Below, one piece after another: positions 48,378 to 56,813 of a stretch of DNA of 64,000 nt. Positions within the stretch are counted from its first letter, which is position 1; the number at the start of each line of letters is the position of its first letter. Below the pieces are notes generated by a model that did not search any database, had not been told where the DNA came from, and saw only the letters and a program-made list of their open reading frames with translations. The position numbers and the translations under genes are program-made. Origin of the DNA: Tahibacter soli (GTDB taxonomy: Bacteria; Pseudomonadota; Gammaproteobacteria; Xanthomonadales; Rhodanobacteraceae). The stretch covers positions 868,001 through 932,000 of the forward strand of contig NZ_JAOVZO020000003.1 of assembly GCF_025717065.2 (NCBI RefSeq), read 5' to 3'.

Positions 48378-48689
48378 TCAGCGCCGCGGACGCATCGCCC
48401 CATGGGTCGGGTGATAGATCCCGCTGTGCACGTAGGACTCGATGCCGTGCTCGCGCAGGTTCGCCTCGATCGTATCGTGCGCATGCGCGAGCTGCTCGCG
48501 CGTCAGCTTGAACTCGTGCAGGAAGGCCGAGGGTGCCGCTTCGATCGTTGGTACCACGAGATCGGGGCTGCGAGCGCCGAGGTTGTACAACAGTGTGAAC
48601 ACTTTCGGCGGTGCCTCAAGCGTGGGACCTGCAAACCGCAGACCGAAATCGTTGGCGTCGAAGTGCAGATCTGGATTGGCTCTGATCAT
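48378..48689 (-). CDS. Hypothetical 103-residue protein of the cassette
   Basis: The product begins MIRANPDLHFDANDFGLRFA, has a central helical part (AFLHEFKLTREQLAHAHDTI) and ends in a His-rich tail (YVHSGIYHPTHGAMRPRR). No family is recognised. A GTG two codons upstream (48695) is an alternative start. It lies 41 bases after the papain-like protease gene and 72 before the 191-residue gene. Its size and distinctive C terminus make it a conceivable substrate of the neighbouring enzymes, but that is speculation. Confidence 0.65.
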   Translation of the reverse strand: MIRANPDLHFDANDFGLRFAGPTLEAPPKVFTLLYNLGARSPDLVVPTIEAAPSAFLHEFKLTREQLAHAHDTIEANLREHGIESYVHSGIYHPTHGAMRPRR

Positions 48690-48730
48690 GTTCACGGGCC
48701 GAACTTAACACATCCGATATTGACGTCAGG

Positions 48731-49873
48731 TTAAAGGGTTGCGTACTCCCATAGATGGCGATCGATATACGTGGCCGAAATTTCGCCATAGCCAGGGCGG
48801 GGTGCGAGCTGCCCCGGCGAAGGGAGTTCGTAGCCCCACGCCGCAGACCAGCTGTTGCGAAAGATGAATGTGCCGCCGAGCAGGTCCAGCGGGTTCGGCA
48901 CATAGCCGACGAGTAGCACAGCATGGCCTCCGCTGACGACCGACCGCGGCGGCGGATTCATTACGGCGCCGAATCTTTCGCCGCCGGGCATGTTCCAGTT
49001 GTCTCGGCTGCTGAGCGCGTCATGGAACACCGGCACTGAAACAGCGACCGGGCATCCCTTGCGCAGCAACGCAAGTATCGGCGCGGCGTTACCGCTGCGT
49101 GCACCTGCGACGTGGTTATGGCCTGCGACGCGCCGCCGGCTCGCGTCGAACTTTGCGGACAGGCTCGGATTCGCGGCGTCGCCTTGCGACGGATTGCCGA
49201 CGAGTGGCACCGGGTTGTAGGGCCATTCGCTTTCCAGGCAGATGCCGCGATTCGTCAACGCCGCGAGTGCATCGGCGCAACTGGTGCCCTCGCGCGTCGG
49301 CCAGCGATCCCCGTTCATCTTGATAGCCCACTGCAGAAACTGTTCGGACAGATCGACGGCGCCTTGGCCGGCCTTGCACAGCGCGTGTTCGTACAGGGCG
49401 GTTACGGCGTGCACGACGCAGGTGCCGCGCTGTCCCTGCGAACGCACGGGCCAGTCGCCGCATCGGTCGATGCCGACGTCGACCTCGCCGTCGAGCGACG
49501 CCCGAGCCGTTGTGCCGTCGAGTTCCAGTGGTACGAGATCGCCCTCCTGCCAGTACGCGGCAACCGGCGCCGTAGCGCCGAATTCATGCGGCGGCAGCTT
49601 GCGATATTGCTCGGCGTATTCGGTGTAGCGTTCGACGGCCGGATCGCCGCTCGCGTAGAGCGCCGAACTGATTTCGGCGGCATCGAGCAACCCGGCCTCG
49701 GCGAGCGACGGGAAGTTGTCGAGCACGCTGAGGATGGCCGTGACGTCGTGTGCGCCGGCCTGGTGCAGTACGAGCAGCGCTTCGCGCGGAATGCCGCCGT
49801 CGCGCAGGTAGCGGTACAGCGGCACGGCGTCGACGATGTCGACGGCCGGTTGGGACGACGAGTTCGGGAACAT
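48731..49873 (-). CDS. Papain-like (C1 family) cysteine protease, cytoplasmic
   Basis: The 380-residue protein has a complete papain catalytic set: Gln146 and Cys152 in SQGQRGTCVVHAV, His317 in SGGHAVLLVGYV and Asn340 in FIFRNSWSAAWG. About 135 residues precede the catalytic domain; they hold a helical region (AVPLYRYLRDGGIPREAL) and could act as a prodomain or targeting part. There is no signal peptide, so it should act in the cytoplasm unless exported otherwise. A good ribosome site (GGAGG) precedes the ATG. It is the first gene of the minus-strand part of the cassette between rnhB and dnaE. Confidence 0.88.
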   Translation of the reverse strand: MFPNSSSQPAVDIVDAVPLYRYLRDGGIPREALLVLHQAGAHDVTAILSVLDNFPSLAEAGLLDAAEISSALYASGDPAVERYTEYAEQYRKLPPHEFGATAPVAAYWQEGDLVPLELDGTTARASLDGEVDVGIDRCGDWPVRSQGQRGTCVVHAVTALYEHALCKAGQGAVDLSEQFLQWAIKMNGDRWPTREGTSCADALAALTNRGICLESEWPYNPVPLVGNPSQGDAANPSLSAKFDASRRRVAGHNHVAGARSGNAAPILALLRKGCPVAVSVPVFHDALSSRDNWNMPGGERFGAVMNPPPRSVVSGGHAVLLVGYVPNPLDLLGGTFIFRNSWSAAWGYELPSPGQLAPRPGYGEISATYIDRHLWEYATL

Positions 49874-49937
49874 CGCGCCTCCGTGCGTGACGCGATTGCG
49901 ACGGCGTCAGGCTAGCGGCGGATTCGACGGGTGCGAA

Positions 49938-49964
49938 ATAATACCTTCAGGTACGTTGCAACAA
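49938..49964 (-). promoter_or_regulatory. Candidate promoter for the protease cassette
   Basis: On the minus strand, TATTAT (49943-49938) lies 15 bases after TTGTTG (49964-49959), overlapping the end of rnhB and about 65 bases before the protease ATG. It would give the inserted genes their own transcription. Confidence 0.35.
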
Positions 49965-50618
49965 TGTCGCATCCGGCGAGAGCGCGTCGAACAGCCCCGG
50001 CTCGAGCAGCGCGCGCACCGGGGCGAAACTGCGCCGGTGCTGCGCGCACGGCCCGAGGCGCTTGAGCGCATCGAGATGTTCCGGCGTGCCGTAGCCCTTG
50101 TGCTGCGCGAAGCCGTAGCCGGGATGCCGCGCGTCGAGTTCGCGCATGTGCCGATCGCGCGCGACCTTGGCGAGAATGGATGCGGCGCTGATCGCCGGTT
50201 CGCGCGCGTCGCCGTCGACGATCGCGCGCGCGTCGCAGCGCAGCGACTTCGGCAGTCGGTTGCCGTCGATCAGCGCGAGCGCCGGCGCGAGCGCGAGCGC
50301 GTCGAGCGCGCGCCGCATGCCGAGCATCGTCGCCTGGAAGATGTTGACGCGGTCGATGTCGTCGACGTCGATCGCGACGACGCTGTAGGCGAGCGCGCGT
50401 TCGCGGATCTTCGCGTCGAGTTCGTCGCGCCGCGCTTCGGGCAGCTGCTTGGAATCGTCGAGCCCCGCGAGCGCGCGGCGGCTGCGGTCGAGGATGACCG
50501 CGGCGACGTAGACCGGTCCCGCGAGCGGCCCGCGCCCGGCTTCGTCGACGCCGGCGACGAGCACGTTCGCGTCGAGTCGGGCGGCGGCGCTCTGAGGTCG
50601 TCTAGTCCTTGAGCGCAT
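49947..50618 (-). CDS. rnhB: Ribonuclease HII
   Basis: The 223-residue enzyme removes RNA from RNA-DNA hybrids. It shows [20 protein letters not shown] with the first catalytic Asp-Glu pair, [24 protein letters not shown], and [16 protein letters not shown] with the last catalytic Asp. The ATG at 50618 lies 17 bases inside the end of the sulfatase gene; the first 15 residues are unconserved and a later start is possible. It normally sits beside dnaE, here separated by the cassette. Confidence 0.95.
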   Translation of the reverse strand: MRSRTRRPQSAAARLDANVLVAGVDEAGRGPLAGPVYVAAVILDRSRRALAGLDDSKQLPEARRDELDAKIRERALAYSVVAIDVDDIDRVNIFQATMLGMRRALDALALAPALALIDGNRLPKSLRCDARAIVDGDAREPAISAASILAKVARDRHMRELDARHPGYGFAQHKGYGTPEHLDALKRLGPCAQHRRSFAPVRALLEPGLFDALSPDATLLQRT

Positions 50619-52317
50619 GCAGCGTGCCGTAGACGTAGTCGTGGTACGACTCGAGAATCTTCGGATCGGGGCAGTCGAAATAGCGGCCCTTGCAGCGGTC
50701 GCGCAGCAGGGTGTTGGCTTCGTAGAAGTCGTCCTTGCGCAAGTCGGCGACGTCGAGCAGCAGCGATCCGAGGTAGATGATGTCGAGTACCGGAAAGTTG
50801 AGCTTGCGGCGTAGTGGAAAATTTGACTTGAGCATGTAGTACGTGACCTTGGTCGGGTCGGACACGCCCTCGGGCACGACTTTCTGCAACGCGTTGATCG
50901 CGCCGTCGAACGACGGCTGGTGGTCGCCGAAGTGCAGCAGCACCGTGCGGCGGTCGGTCGCGAACAGCTTCTGCTCGAGTTCGGCCATCGCCTGCTCGGA
51001 CTGTTCCAGGCGCGCCAGATAGTTGGCGAGGTTGAGGTTGAGCCACGCGTCGAGCTTCTTCGGAAAGAGCGTCTTGTTGTACGGCGACGGCAGCTGCGAC
51101 AGCTGCGTCATGTGCGGGCCGTGCTGGCGCAGCGTCAGCATGAACACGAACAGCGGCGTGCCGGGATGTTCGGCGCGCTCCTGCGCGTAGATGCGGTCGA
51201 ACACCTTCAGGAGGTCGAAGTCGGTCGCCTCCCACGAGAGGCCGTAGTCGGGGCCGTCGTAGAAGCGGTCGAAGCCGTAGAAGCCGTAGGCGTTGCGCGC
51301 ATTGATGAACGTACCGGACATCGGGTAGATGACGACCGTGCGATAGCCGTTCGCCTTGAGCACGCGCGGCAGGCTGTACTCCACGCGCGGCGCGAGGTTG
51401 AACGGCGCGTACAGGCCGGCGTTGCCGAACAGGATGTGCGCCATGCTCGTGAGGAACGCGAACTCGCTCGTCCACGTGCCGCCGCCCCAGGTGTGCACCT
51501 GCAGGTAGCCGGTCGCGCGCGTGCGCGCGTCGCTCTTGAACATCTTGCGCTTGCACAGCGGCAGGTTGCAGGCCGCGAGCATCGTCGGATCGAACGTCGA
51601 TTCCTCGAGCACCGCGACGATGTCCGGGCGCTGGCGCGGATCGCCGATGCTGGCGACCTGCTCGTTCCAGACGAGCCGTTCGGCCGCGCCTTCGACGAGC
51701 ACCGGCGGTTCGATCTGCGTCGAATAGAACGAGATGAAGAAGTCGGTGATGTAGCTCTTGTCGTTCATCGCCGCCCACATGCCCTTGCCGTAGATGTCGG
51801 CGAACGGGCCGGTCGGCACGAGCACGGCGGCGAGCGCGCCGCACGAGACGAGCGTGCCGAGCGCGAACAGGCTGCGGCGCAGCCAAGGCCTGAGCGAGGC
51901 GAAGAAGGTCGGCCGGTCGATGCGCCAGATGCCGACCAGCGCGAGCGGCAGGATCACGAGGCCGATGAACGAGGCGATCATCAGGAGCGGGTAGCGCGCG
52001 ATCACCTCGAGCGTGTCCGCGTTGACGAAATAGACGAGATCGGGCGCGAGCAGCGGCGTCGTCAGATACGTCACCTTGAGCACGCTGCTGGTCAGGATCA
52101 GGCTGAACAGGCCCGCGGTGGCGATCAGGCTGAACGCGATCCGGCGCGTCAGGAACACGAACAGCGCGCAGACGCTGCCGGAAAGCACCACGGTGTAGAC
52201 GCGCTCGTGCGCCGTGCCTTCGCTCAAAGGGCCGTTGACCAGCATCGCGACATAGGCCAGGACCGCCAGCACGTGCAACAGCAGGCTGCGTCGGTCGAGC
52301 GCGGGGAGGAAGGGCAT
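50602..52317 (-). CDS. Sulfatase-fold membrane enzyme (LtaS/OpgB-like)
   Basis: The 571-residue protein has five N-terminal membrane helices (to about residue 170) and a periplasmic alkaline-phosphatase/sulfatase-fold domain. Metal and nucleophile motifs are VLEESTFDP (Glu239) and [11 protein letters not shown] (Thr281 as predicted nucleophile), with the later [10 protein letters not shown]. This resembles lipoteichoic acid synthase and the phosphoglycerol transferase OpgB, which move phosphoglycerol-type groups from lipids to glycans. It is embedded in the lipid A operon between lpxB and rnhB, which suggests an envelope-modifying role. The start at 52317 avoids an Arg/Pro-rich extension. Confidence 0.88.
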   Translation of the reverse strand: MPFLPALDRRSLLLHVLAVLAYVAMLVNGPLSEGTAHERVYTVVLSGSVCALFVFLTRRIAFSLIATAGLFSLILTSSVLKVTYLTTPLLAPDLVYFVNADTLEVIARYPLLMIASFIGLVILPLALVGIWRIDRPTFFASLRPWLRRSLFALGTLVSCGALAAVLVPTGPFADIYGKGMWAAMNDKSYITDFFISFYSTQIEPPVLVEGAAERLVWNEQVASIGDPRQRPDIVAVLEESTFDPTMLAACNLPLCKRKMFKSDARTRATGYLQVHTWGGGTWTSEFAFLTSMAHILFGNAGLYAPFNLAPRVEYSLPRVLKANGYRTVVIYPMSGTFINARNAYGFYGFDRFYDGPDYGLSWEATDFDLLKVFDRIYAQERAEHPGTPLFVFMLTLRQHGPHMTQLSQLPSPYNKTLFPKKLDAWLNLNLANYLARLEQSEQAMAELEQKLFATDRRTVLLHFGDHQPSFDGAINALQKVVPEGVSDPTKVTYYMLKSNFPLRRKLNFPVLDIIYLGSLLLDVADLRKDDFYEANTLLRDRCKGRYFDCPDPKILESYHDYVYGTLHALKD

Positions 52318-52372
52318 CGCGGCTATCGGCGGGCGTCGGTGGCGCGCATGTTGAGGTGCGCGCGCGGGAGGG

Positions 52373-53608
52373 TCAATGGGGCTCGCGCGGCGCGGCGTCG
52401 CCGCGGTCGCGCGCAAGCAGTTCGTCGACCGCCGCGGCGGCGCCGCGATCGCCGTCGCCTTTGAGCAGTTCGTGCAGGCGTTCGAATTCGGCGACGAGCG
52501 TCACCCGCGCGGCCGTGTCGCGGAACAGCTTGAGCACCGCCTCGGCGAGCGCCGCGGGCGTGCAGTCGTCCTGCAGGATTTCCGGCACGAGATCGCGCCC
52601 GGCGAGCACGTTCGGCAGCGAGTAGCGCGTCGTGCGCATCAGCTTGAACCAGGTGACGATGCGATACGTCCACGGCGCGATCTTGTACGCGACCACCATC
52701 GGACGCTTCGCGAGCATCGCCTCGAGCGCGGCGGTACCCGAGGCGAGCAGCACGACGTCGGCCGCGACGAGCGCGGCGTGCGCGTCGCCGTCGATCAGCT
52801 TGATCGACGCGCGCGGCGCGGCGTCGAGATCGGTTGCGGCCTCGGCCTGCGCGTCGGCCGTGCCGACGCCGAGCGTCGCCGCTTCGGCTTCGACGAGCGC
52901 ACGGCAGGCCGGCGTCGCCATCGGCGCGACGACCTGCAATTCGGGCAGCGCGGCCTGGCAGCGTCTGGCCGCGTCGAGAAAAACGGTGCCGAGCCGGCGG
53001 ATTTCGCCGAGACGGCTGCCGGGCAGCACCGCGAGCACCGGCGCATCGTGGCGCAGGCCGAGCCGGTCGCGCGCGGCGCCGCGGTCGGTGACGCGCGAGA
53101 AACGGTCGGCGAGCGGATGGCCGACGAAGCGGGCGTCGACGCCGTATTTTTCGTAGATCGCCGGCTCCATCGGAAACAGGCACAGCACGAGATCGGCGCT
53201 GCGGCCGATCTTCGCGGCGCGGTTTTCGCGCCACGCCCAGACCGACGGGCTGACGTAGTGCACGGTGCGGATGCCGGCGTCCTTGAACGCGCGCTCGAGC
53301 TTCAGGTTGAAGTCGGGCGCGTCGATGCCGATGAACACGTCGGGCTTGAGCGCGAGCACGCGCCTGCGCACGTCGGCGCGAATGCGCAGCAGCTCCGGCA
53401 GGTGCCGCAGCACTTCGACGAGCCCCATGACCGACAGCTTTTCGGCCGGATGCCAGGCTTCGAGTCCGGCCTCGACCATCAGCGGGCCGCCGATGCCGAC
53501 GAAGCGCGCGTCCGGATGGCGTTCGCGCAGCGCGTGGATCAGTCCCGCGCCGAGCAGATCGCCCGACGCTTCGCCGGCGACGAGCGCGAACAGCGGTGCG
53601 TCGGCCAC
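52373..53608 (-). CDS. lpxB: Lipid-A-disaccharide synthase
   Basis: This 411-residue GT19 transferase joins UDP-2,3-diacylglucosamine and lipid X. Typical segments are LVAGEASGDLLGAGLIHAL, FIGIDAPDFNLKLER, VHYVSPSVWAWRENRAAKIG, FVGHPLADR and VLPGSRLGEIRRL. An insertion of about 25 residues (ADAQAEAATDLDAAPRAS) lengthens it over the usual 380. The start is a GTG at 53608, 4 bases after the lpxA stop. Confidence 0.95.
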   Translation of the reverse strand: MADAPLFALVAGEASGDLLGAGLIHALRERHPDARFVGIGGPLMVEAGLEAWHPAEKLSVMGLVEVLRHLPELLRIRADVRRRVLALKPDVFIGIDAPDFNLKLERAFKDAGIRTVHYVSPSVWAWRENRAAKIGRSADLVLCLFPMEPAIYEKYGVDARFVGHPLADRFSRVTDRGAARDRLGLRHDAPVLAVLPGSRLGEIRRLGTVFLDAARRCQAALPELQVVAPMATPACRALVEAEAATLGVGTADAQAEAATDLDAAPRASIKLIDGDAHAALVAADVVLLASGTAALEAMLAKRPMVVAYKIAPWTYRIVTWFKLMRTTRYSLPNVLAGRDLVPEILQDDCTPAALAEAVLKLFRDTAARVTLVAEFERLHELLKGDGDRGAAAAVDELLARDRGDAAPREPH

Positions 53609-53612
53609 GCCG

Positions 53613-54383
53613 TCAGCGCACCAGCGAGCGCTGGCTGCGTTCGATGAAGTCGAGCATCAGCTTGACGTCCGGCGCGTCCGACGCCGCGCGCGCGAGTTCC
53701 TCGCGCGCCTCGGCGAGCGGCAGACCGGACTTGTACAGCGTGCGGTACGCGCGCTTGATCGACAGGATGCGGTCGCTGCCGAAGCCGCGGCGGCGCAGGC
53801 CCTCGCTGTTGATGCCCTTGGGTTCGGCGAAGCTGCCGGCCACGGTGACGTATGGAGGCACGTCGCGGTTGATGATCGAGCCCATCGACGTGAACGCGTG
53901 CGCGCCGATCTGGCAGAACTGGTGCACGAGCGTGAAGCCGCCGAGGATCACCCAGTCGTCGACGATGACGTGCCCGGCGAGCGACGCGGCATTGGCGAAG
54001 ATCACGTTGTTGCCGACGATGCAGTCGTGCGCGAGGTGCACGTACGCCATCAGCCAGTTGTCGTTCCCCACGCGCGTGACGCCGCCGCCGTCGTCGGTGC
54101 CGCGGTTGAACGTCACGAATTCGCGGATGACGTTGCGGTCGCCGATTTCCAGCAGCGAGTTCTCGCCGTGGAATTTCTTGTCCTGCGGATCGGCGCCGAG
54201 CGACGCGAACTGCCAGATGCGGTTGTCGCGGCCGATGCGGGTCGGGCCTTCGATCACGACGTGCGGACCGATCCAGGTGTTGTCGCCGATCTCGACGTCG
54301 GCGCCGATCACGCTGAACGCGCCGACGCTGACGTTGTGGCCGAGCTTCGCGGCCGGGTCGATCAATGCGCTCGGGTGGATCAT
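53613..54383 (-). CDS. lpxA: UDP-N-acetylglucosamine acyltransferase
   Basis: The 256-residue left-handed beta-helix enzyme adds the first 3-hydroxyacyl chain in lipid A synthesis. It begins [20 protein letters not shown], contains hexapeptide repeats and the catalytic His in [14 protein letters not shown], and ends in a helical domain ([20 protein letters not shown]). The ATG overlaps the fabZ stop by one base (TGATG). As written, the upstream lpxD frame is open all the way into this gene because lpxD has lost its stop. Confidence 0.96.
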   Translation of the reverse strand: MIHPSALIDPAAKLGHNVSVGAFSVIGADVEIGDNTWIGPHVVIEGPTRIGRDNRIWQFASLGADPQDKKFHGENSLLEIGDRNVIREFVTFNRGTDDGGGVTRVGNDNWLMAYVHLAHDCIVGNNVIFANAASLAGHVIVDDWVILGGFTLVHQFCQIGAHAFTSMGSIINRDVPPYVTVAGSFAEPKGINSEGLRRRGFGSDRILSIKRAYRTLYKSGLPLAEAREELARAASDAPDVKLMLDFIERSQRSLVR

Positions 54384-54850
54384 CAGTCGTTGCGCTCCGC
54401 GCACAGCAGTTCGGCCTCGGCCACGGGCTGGCCGTCCACGAGCGCCTGGCACCAGAACTGGCCCATGCGCCGGATCATGCGTTTCTGTTCGACGTTGAGC
54501 ACGAGCTGGTCGCCCGGCGCGACGATGCGCGCGAAGCGCGCCTTGTCGACCTTGACGAGGTAGAACAGCGGATGCTGGCTCGGATCGAGTTCCGACGACA
54601 GCTGCACGAGCAGGCCCGACGCCTGCGCCAGCGCCTCGATGATCAGCACGCCCGGCATCACCGGGTGGCCCGGAAAGTGGCCCTGGAAGAACGGCTCGTT
54701 GATCGTGACGTTCTTGAGCGCCTTCAGGCGCTTGCCGGCTTCGAACTCGACGACGCGATCGACCAGCAGGAACGGATAGCGGTGCGGCAACAGGTCGAGG
54801 ATGCGGCGCACGTCCAGCGGCTTGTCCAGGCTGGAGGTCGAGTCGTTCAT
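54383..54850 (-). CDS. fabZ: 3-hydroxyacyl-ACP dehydratase FabZ
   Basis: The 155-residue hot-dog dehydratase acts in fatty acid elongation. It has [20 protein letters not shown] and the active-site region [20 protein letters not shown], with catalytic His and Glu. The ATG overlaps the expected lpxD stop as ATGA, which also supports the corrected lpxD frame. It is coupled to lpxA by TGATG. Confidence 0.97.
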   Translation of the reverse strand: MNDSTSSLDKPLDVRRILDLLPHRYPFLLVDRVVEFEAGKRLKALKNVTINEPFFQGHFPGHPVMPGVLIIEALAQASGLLVQLSSELDPSQHPLFYLVKVDKARFARIVAPGDQLVLNVEQKRMIRRMGQFWCQALVDGQPVAEAELLCAERND

Positions 54851-55886
54851 GTGAAGCTGTCCTTTTTTCTTTTTCCAAGGCTTTCAGGCGACGCGCCATG
54901 TCGTCCAGATTGCGGAAACGGGCGGCGTTCCGGCGCCAGGCGCGATTCTCCTGGATCGGCGTTCCCGAAGAGTATTCGCCCGGCGCATGGATCGAATGGG
55001 TGACGAGACTCATCGCCGTGACGGTGACCCGGTCGGCGACGGTCAAGTGGCCTAGGATACCGGCTGCGCCGCCGATGAGACAGTAACGGCCGATTTTGGC
55101 CGAGCCTGCGACCGCCGAGCAGCCCGCCATGGCGGTGTGCGCCCCGATCACGACGTTGTGGGCGATCTGGATCTGGTTGTCCAGGCGCACGTCTTCCTCG
55201 AGCACGGTGTCTTCGAGCGCGCCTCGGTCGATCGTCGAGTTCGCGCCGATCTCGCAATCGTCGCCGATGCGCACGCCGCCGAGCTGCGGCACCTTGATCC
55301 AGCGGTCGCGCTCGAACGCGAGGCCGAAGCCGTCCGAACCGATCACCACGCCCGGGTGCACGAGCACGCGTAGGCCGAGCGTGACCCGCGTGACCAGCGT
55401 CACGCGGGCGACCAGCCGCGAACCCGCGCCGATCGTGCAGTCGGGGCCGACGATCGAACCGGGTCCGACGATCGCGCCGGCCTCGACGACCGCGCCGGCT
55501 TCGATCACGCAGTGCGGGCCGACGCTCGCGTCGGCCGCGACGTGCGCGTCCGGCGAGACGACCGCGGTCGGGTGGATGCCGGGCGCCGCGACCGGCGGCG
55601 GTTCGAACAGCGCGGCGATCTTCGCGTAGGCGACGTACGGGTCGTGCGCGACCAGCGCGGCGCCGTTGCGCAGCGGCGCGTCGTCGGCGCGCAGCACCAC
55701 GACGCCGGCGGCCGACGCCTGCATCTGCGCGCGATACAGCGGGTTGGACAGAAAGCTCAGCTGGTCGGCGCCGGCGCCGGCCAGCGTCGCGACGCCGCGG
55801 ACGACGAAGTCGCCGTCGCCGCGGCGCTCAAGGCCGAAGCGCTCGGCCAGATCGGCGAGCCGCCAGGAGGTAAGGGTCTTGCTCAT
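54847..55886 (-). CDS. lpxD: UDP-3-O-acylglucosamine N-acyltransferase, apparent 1-base frameshift at 3' end
   Basis: This enzyme adds the second acyl chain to the lipid A precursor. The N-terminal uridine-binding domain ([18 protein letters not shown]) is followed by hexapeptide repeats with the catalytic His in [20 protein letters not shown], then [19 protein letters not shown] and the C-terminal helix. The reading frame is normal until GAA-AAA-GAA-AAA-AGG (near 54863-54876), where the frame stays open through the whole fabZ region and into lpxA. Adding one A gives KKDSFT and a stop at 54849-54847 that overlaps the fabZ ATG as ATGA. The total of 1,040 bases is one short of 347 codons. Only the last six codons are affected. 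Confidence 0.85.
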
Positions 55887-56413
55887 GGTTTGGGCGTCGG
55901 GGCGGTATAGGTGCGGCGCAGGCGTTCGAGCACGCGATCGGTGATGTCGATGCGCGGGTCGGCGTAGACGACGGGGCTCGGCACGACGAGGTCGAGCCCC
56001 TGTTCGCGAGCGTACTCGACGACGACGTTGTTGATTTCCTGCCAGCTCTTGTCGAGCTCGGCGTCGCTGCGGGTCTTGAGTTCGGTGCGCAATTCGTCGC
56101 GAACGCGCTTGATCGACCGGTCGAGCGCGTCGATTTCGCGCTTGCGCGCGTCGGCGTCGGCCTTGGACAGGAGCGGGGCGTCGCGGTCGTAGGCTTTCTT
56201 CAGTTCGGCCAGCCGCGTCTCGTCGGCCTTGAGCGCCGTGTCGCGGCCCGCGAACTCGCGCTGCAGGCGTTCGCGGCCGGCCTGTACCTGCGGCGCGCTG
56301 TCGAGCAGGCGTTTCATGTCGACGTAGCCGAGCTTGCCCTGTGCGGACGCGACGACGGGCAGCAGCGCGAGCGCCGCCGTCAAAGCCCATCGTCCGTTTG
56401 CACGCTGGCTCAC
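55883..56413 (-). CDS. skp: OmpH/Skp family periplasmic chaperone
   Basis: The 176-residue protein has a signal peptide ([20 protein letters not shown], cut before QGKLGYVD) and a mature domain with the Skp strand [18 protein letters not shown] long charged coiled coil follows (about 50-130), then [19 protein letters not shown]. Skp holds unfolded outer-membrane proteins for the Bam complex. The start is a GTG at 56413 with a strong ribosome site (GGAGG, 4 bases before); the in-frame ATG further upstream would bury the signal peptide. The stop overlaps lpxD as ATGA. Confidence 0.92.
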   Translation of the reverse strand: MSQRANGRWALTAALALLPVVASAQGKLGYVDMKRLLDSAPQVQAGRERLQREFAGRDTALKADETRLAELKKAYDRDAPLLSKADADARKREIDALDRSIKRVRDELRTELKTRSDAELDKSWQEINNVVVEYAREQGLDLVVPSPVVYADPRIDITDRVLERLRRTYTAPTPKP

Positions 56414-56738
56414 GCATCCTCCGAAGGAAAGCCCGGGTCGCCCCGCAGCCGTGAGCCCTATCATGCCAGTTCCGCACCGCCGAATGGCTGCGACGCAAAG
56501 TCTAAACAAGTGGCCGCAAGTGTTTGTCCCTTAGATGTTAAATCGAAGGGCAGGGCGATGCTGCCGTAGGGCGCGGGTCGGCGTAAAGTCTGACGACGCG
56601 GCCCGGCGCCGAACCGTCGCGAAGACGGCAAGGGAGATGGCGCTGTTGCCGTTGCTCGCCAGGGGCCCCCAGGCCAACGGGCGGCTCCGGCCAGGGGCGT
56701 GGGTGCCTGCGGCGCTACCGAACGCGCGGCGATCACGC
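56414..56738. other. Intergenic region upstream of skp
   Basis: Together with the hairpin and tandem repeat that follow, this forms a 400-base gap between skp and bamA. I see no gene in it: open frames here are Arg/Pro-rich and lack family character. The AT-rich part at about 56495-56545 (TAAACAAG and TTAAATCG) may hold the skp promoter, but no convincing -35/-10 pair could be fixed. Confidence 0.5.
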
Positions 56739-56763
56739 GAGCGGCCGGAGAACCCGGCCGCTC
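56739..56763 (-). terminator. bamA terminator hairpin
   Basis: GAGCGGCCGG (56739-56748) and CCGGCCGCTC (56754-56763) are perfect 10-base arms with a 5-base loop, about 50 bases beyond the bamA stop. No T-run follows. Confidence 0.65.
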
Positions 56764-56765
56764 AA

Positions 56766-56793
56766 TATTGACGTTGCATTATTGACGTTGCGT
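56766..56793. repeat. Two tandem 14-base repeats
   Basis: TATTGACGTTGCAT (56766-56779) is followed directly by TATTGACGTTGCGT (56780-56793), differing at one position. It lies between the bamA stop and its hairpin. It may be replication slippage or a binding site. Confidence 0.8.
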
Positions 56794-56813
56794 CGCCGAC
56801 GAAGCGCGGCGGA

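Noticed and set aside
46420-49946. A prophage or integrative element between rnhB and dnaE
   Set aside because: No integrase, transposase, attachment repeat or tRNA is present; the base composition is only slightly different from its surroundings.
53613-56498. A 961-residue LpxD-LpxA fusion protein
   Set aside because: The middle is out-of-frame fabZ sequence with Arg/Ala/Pro bias; one missing base in an A-run explains it better.
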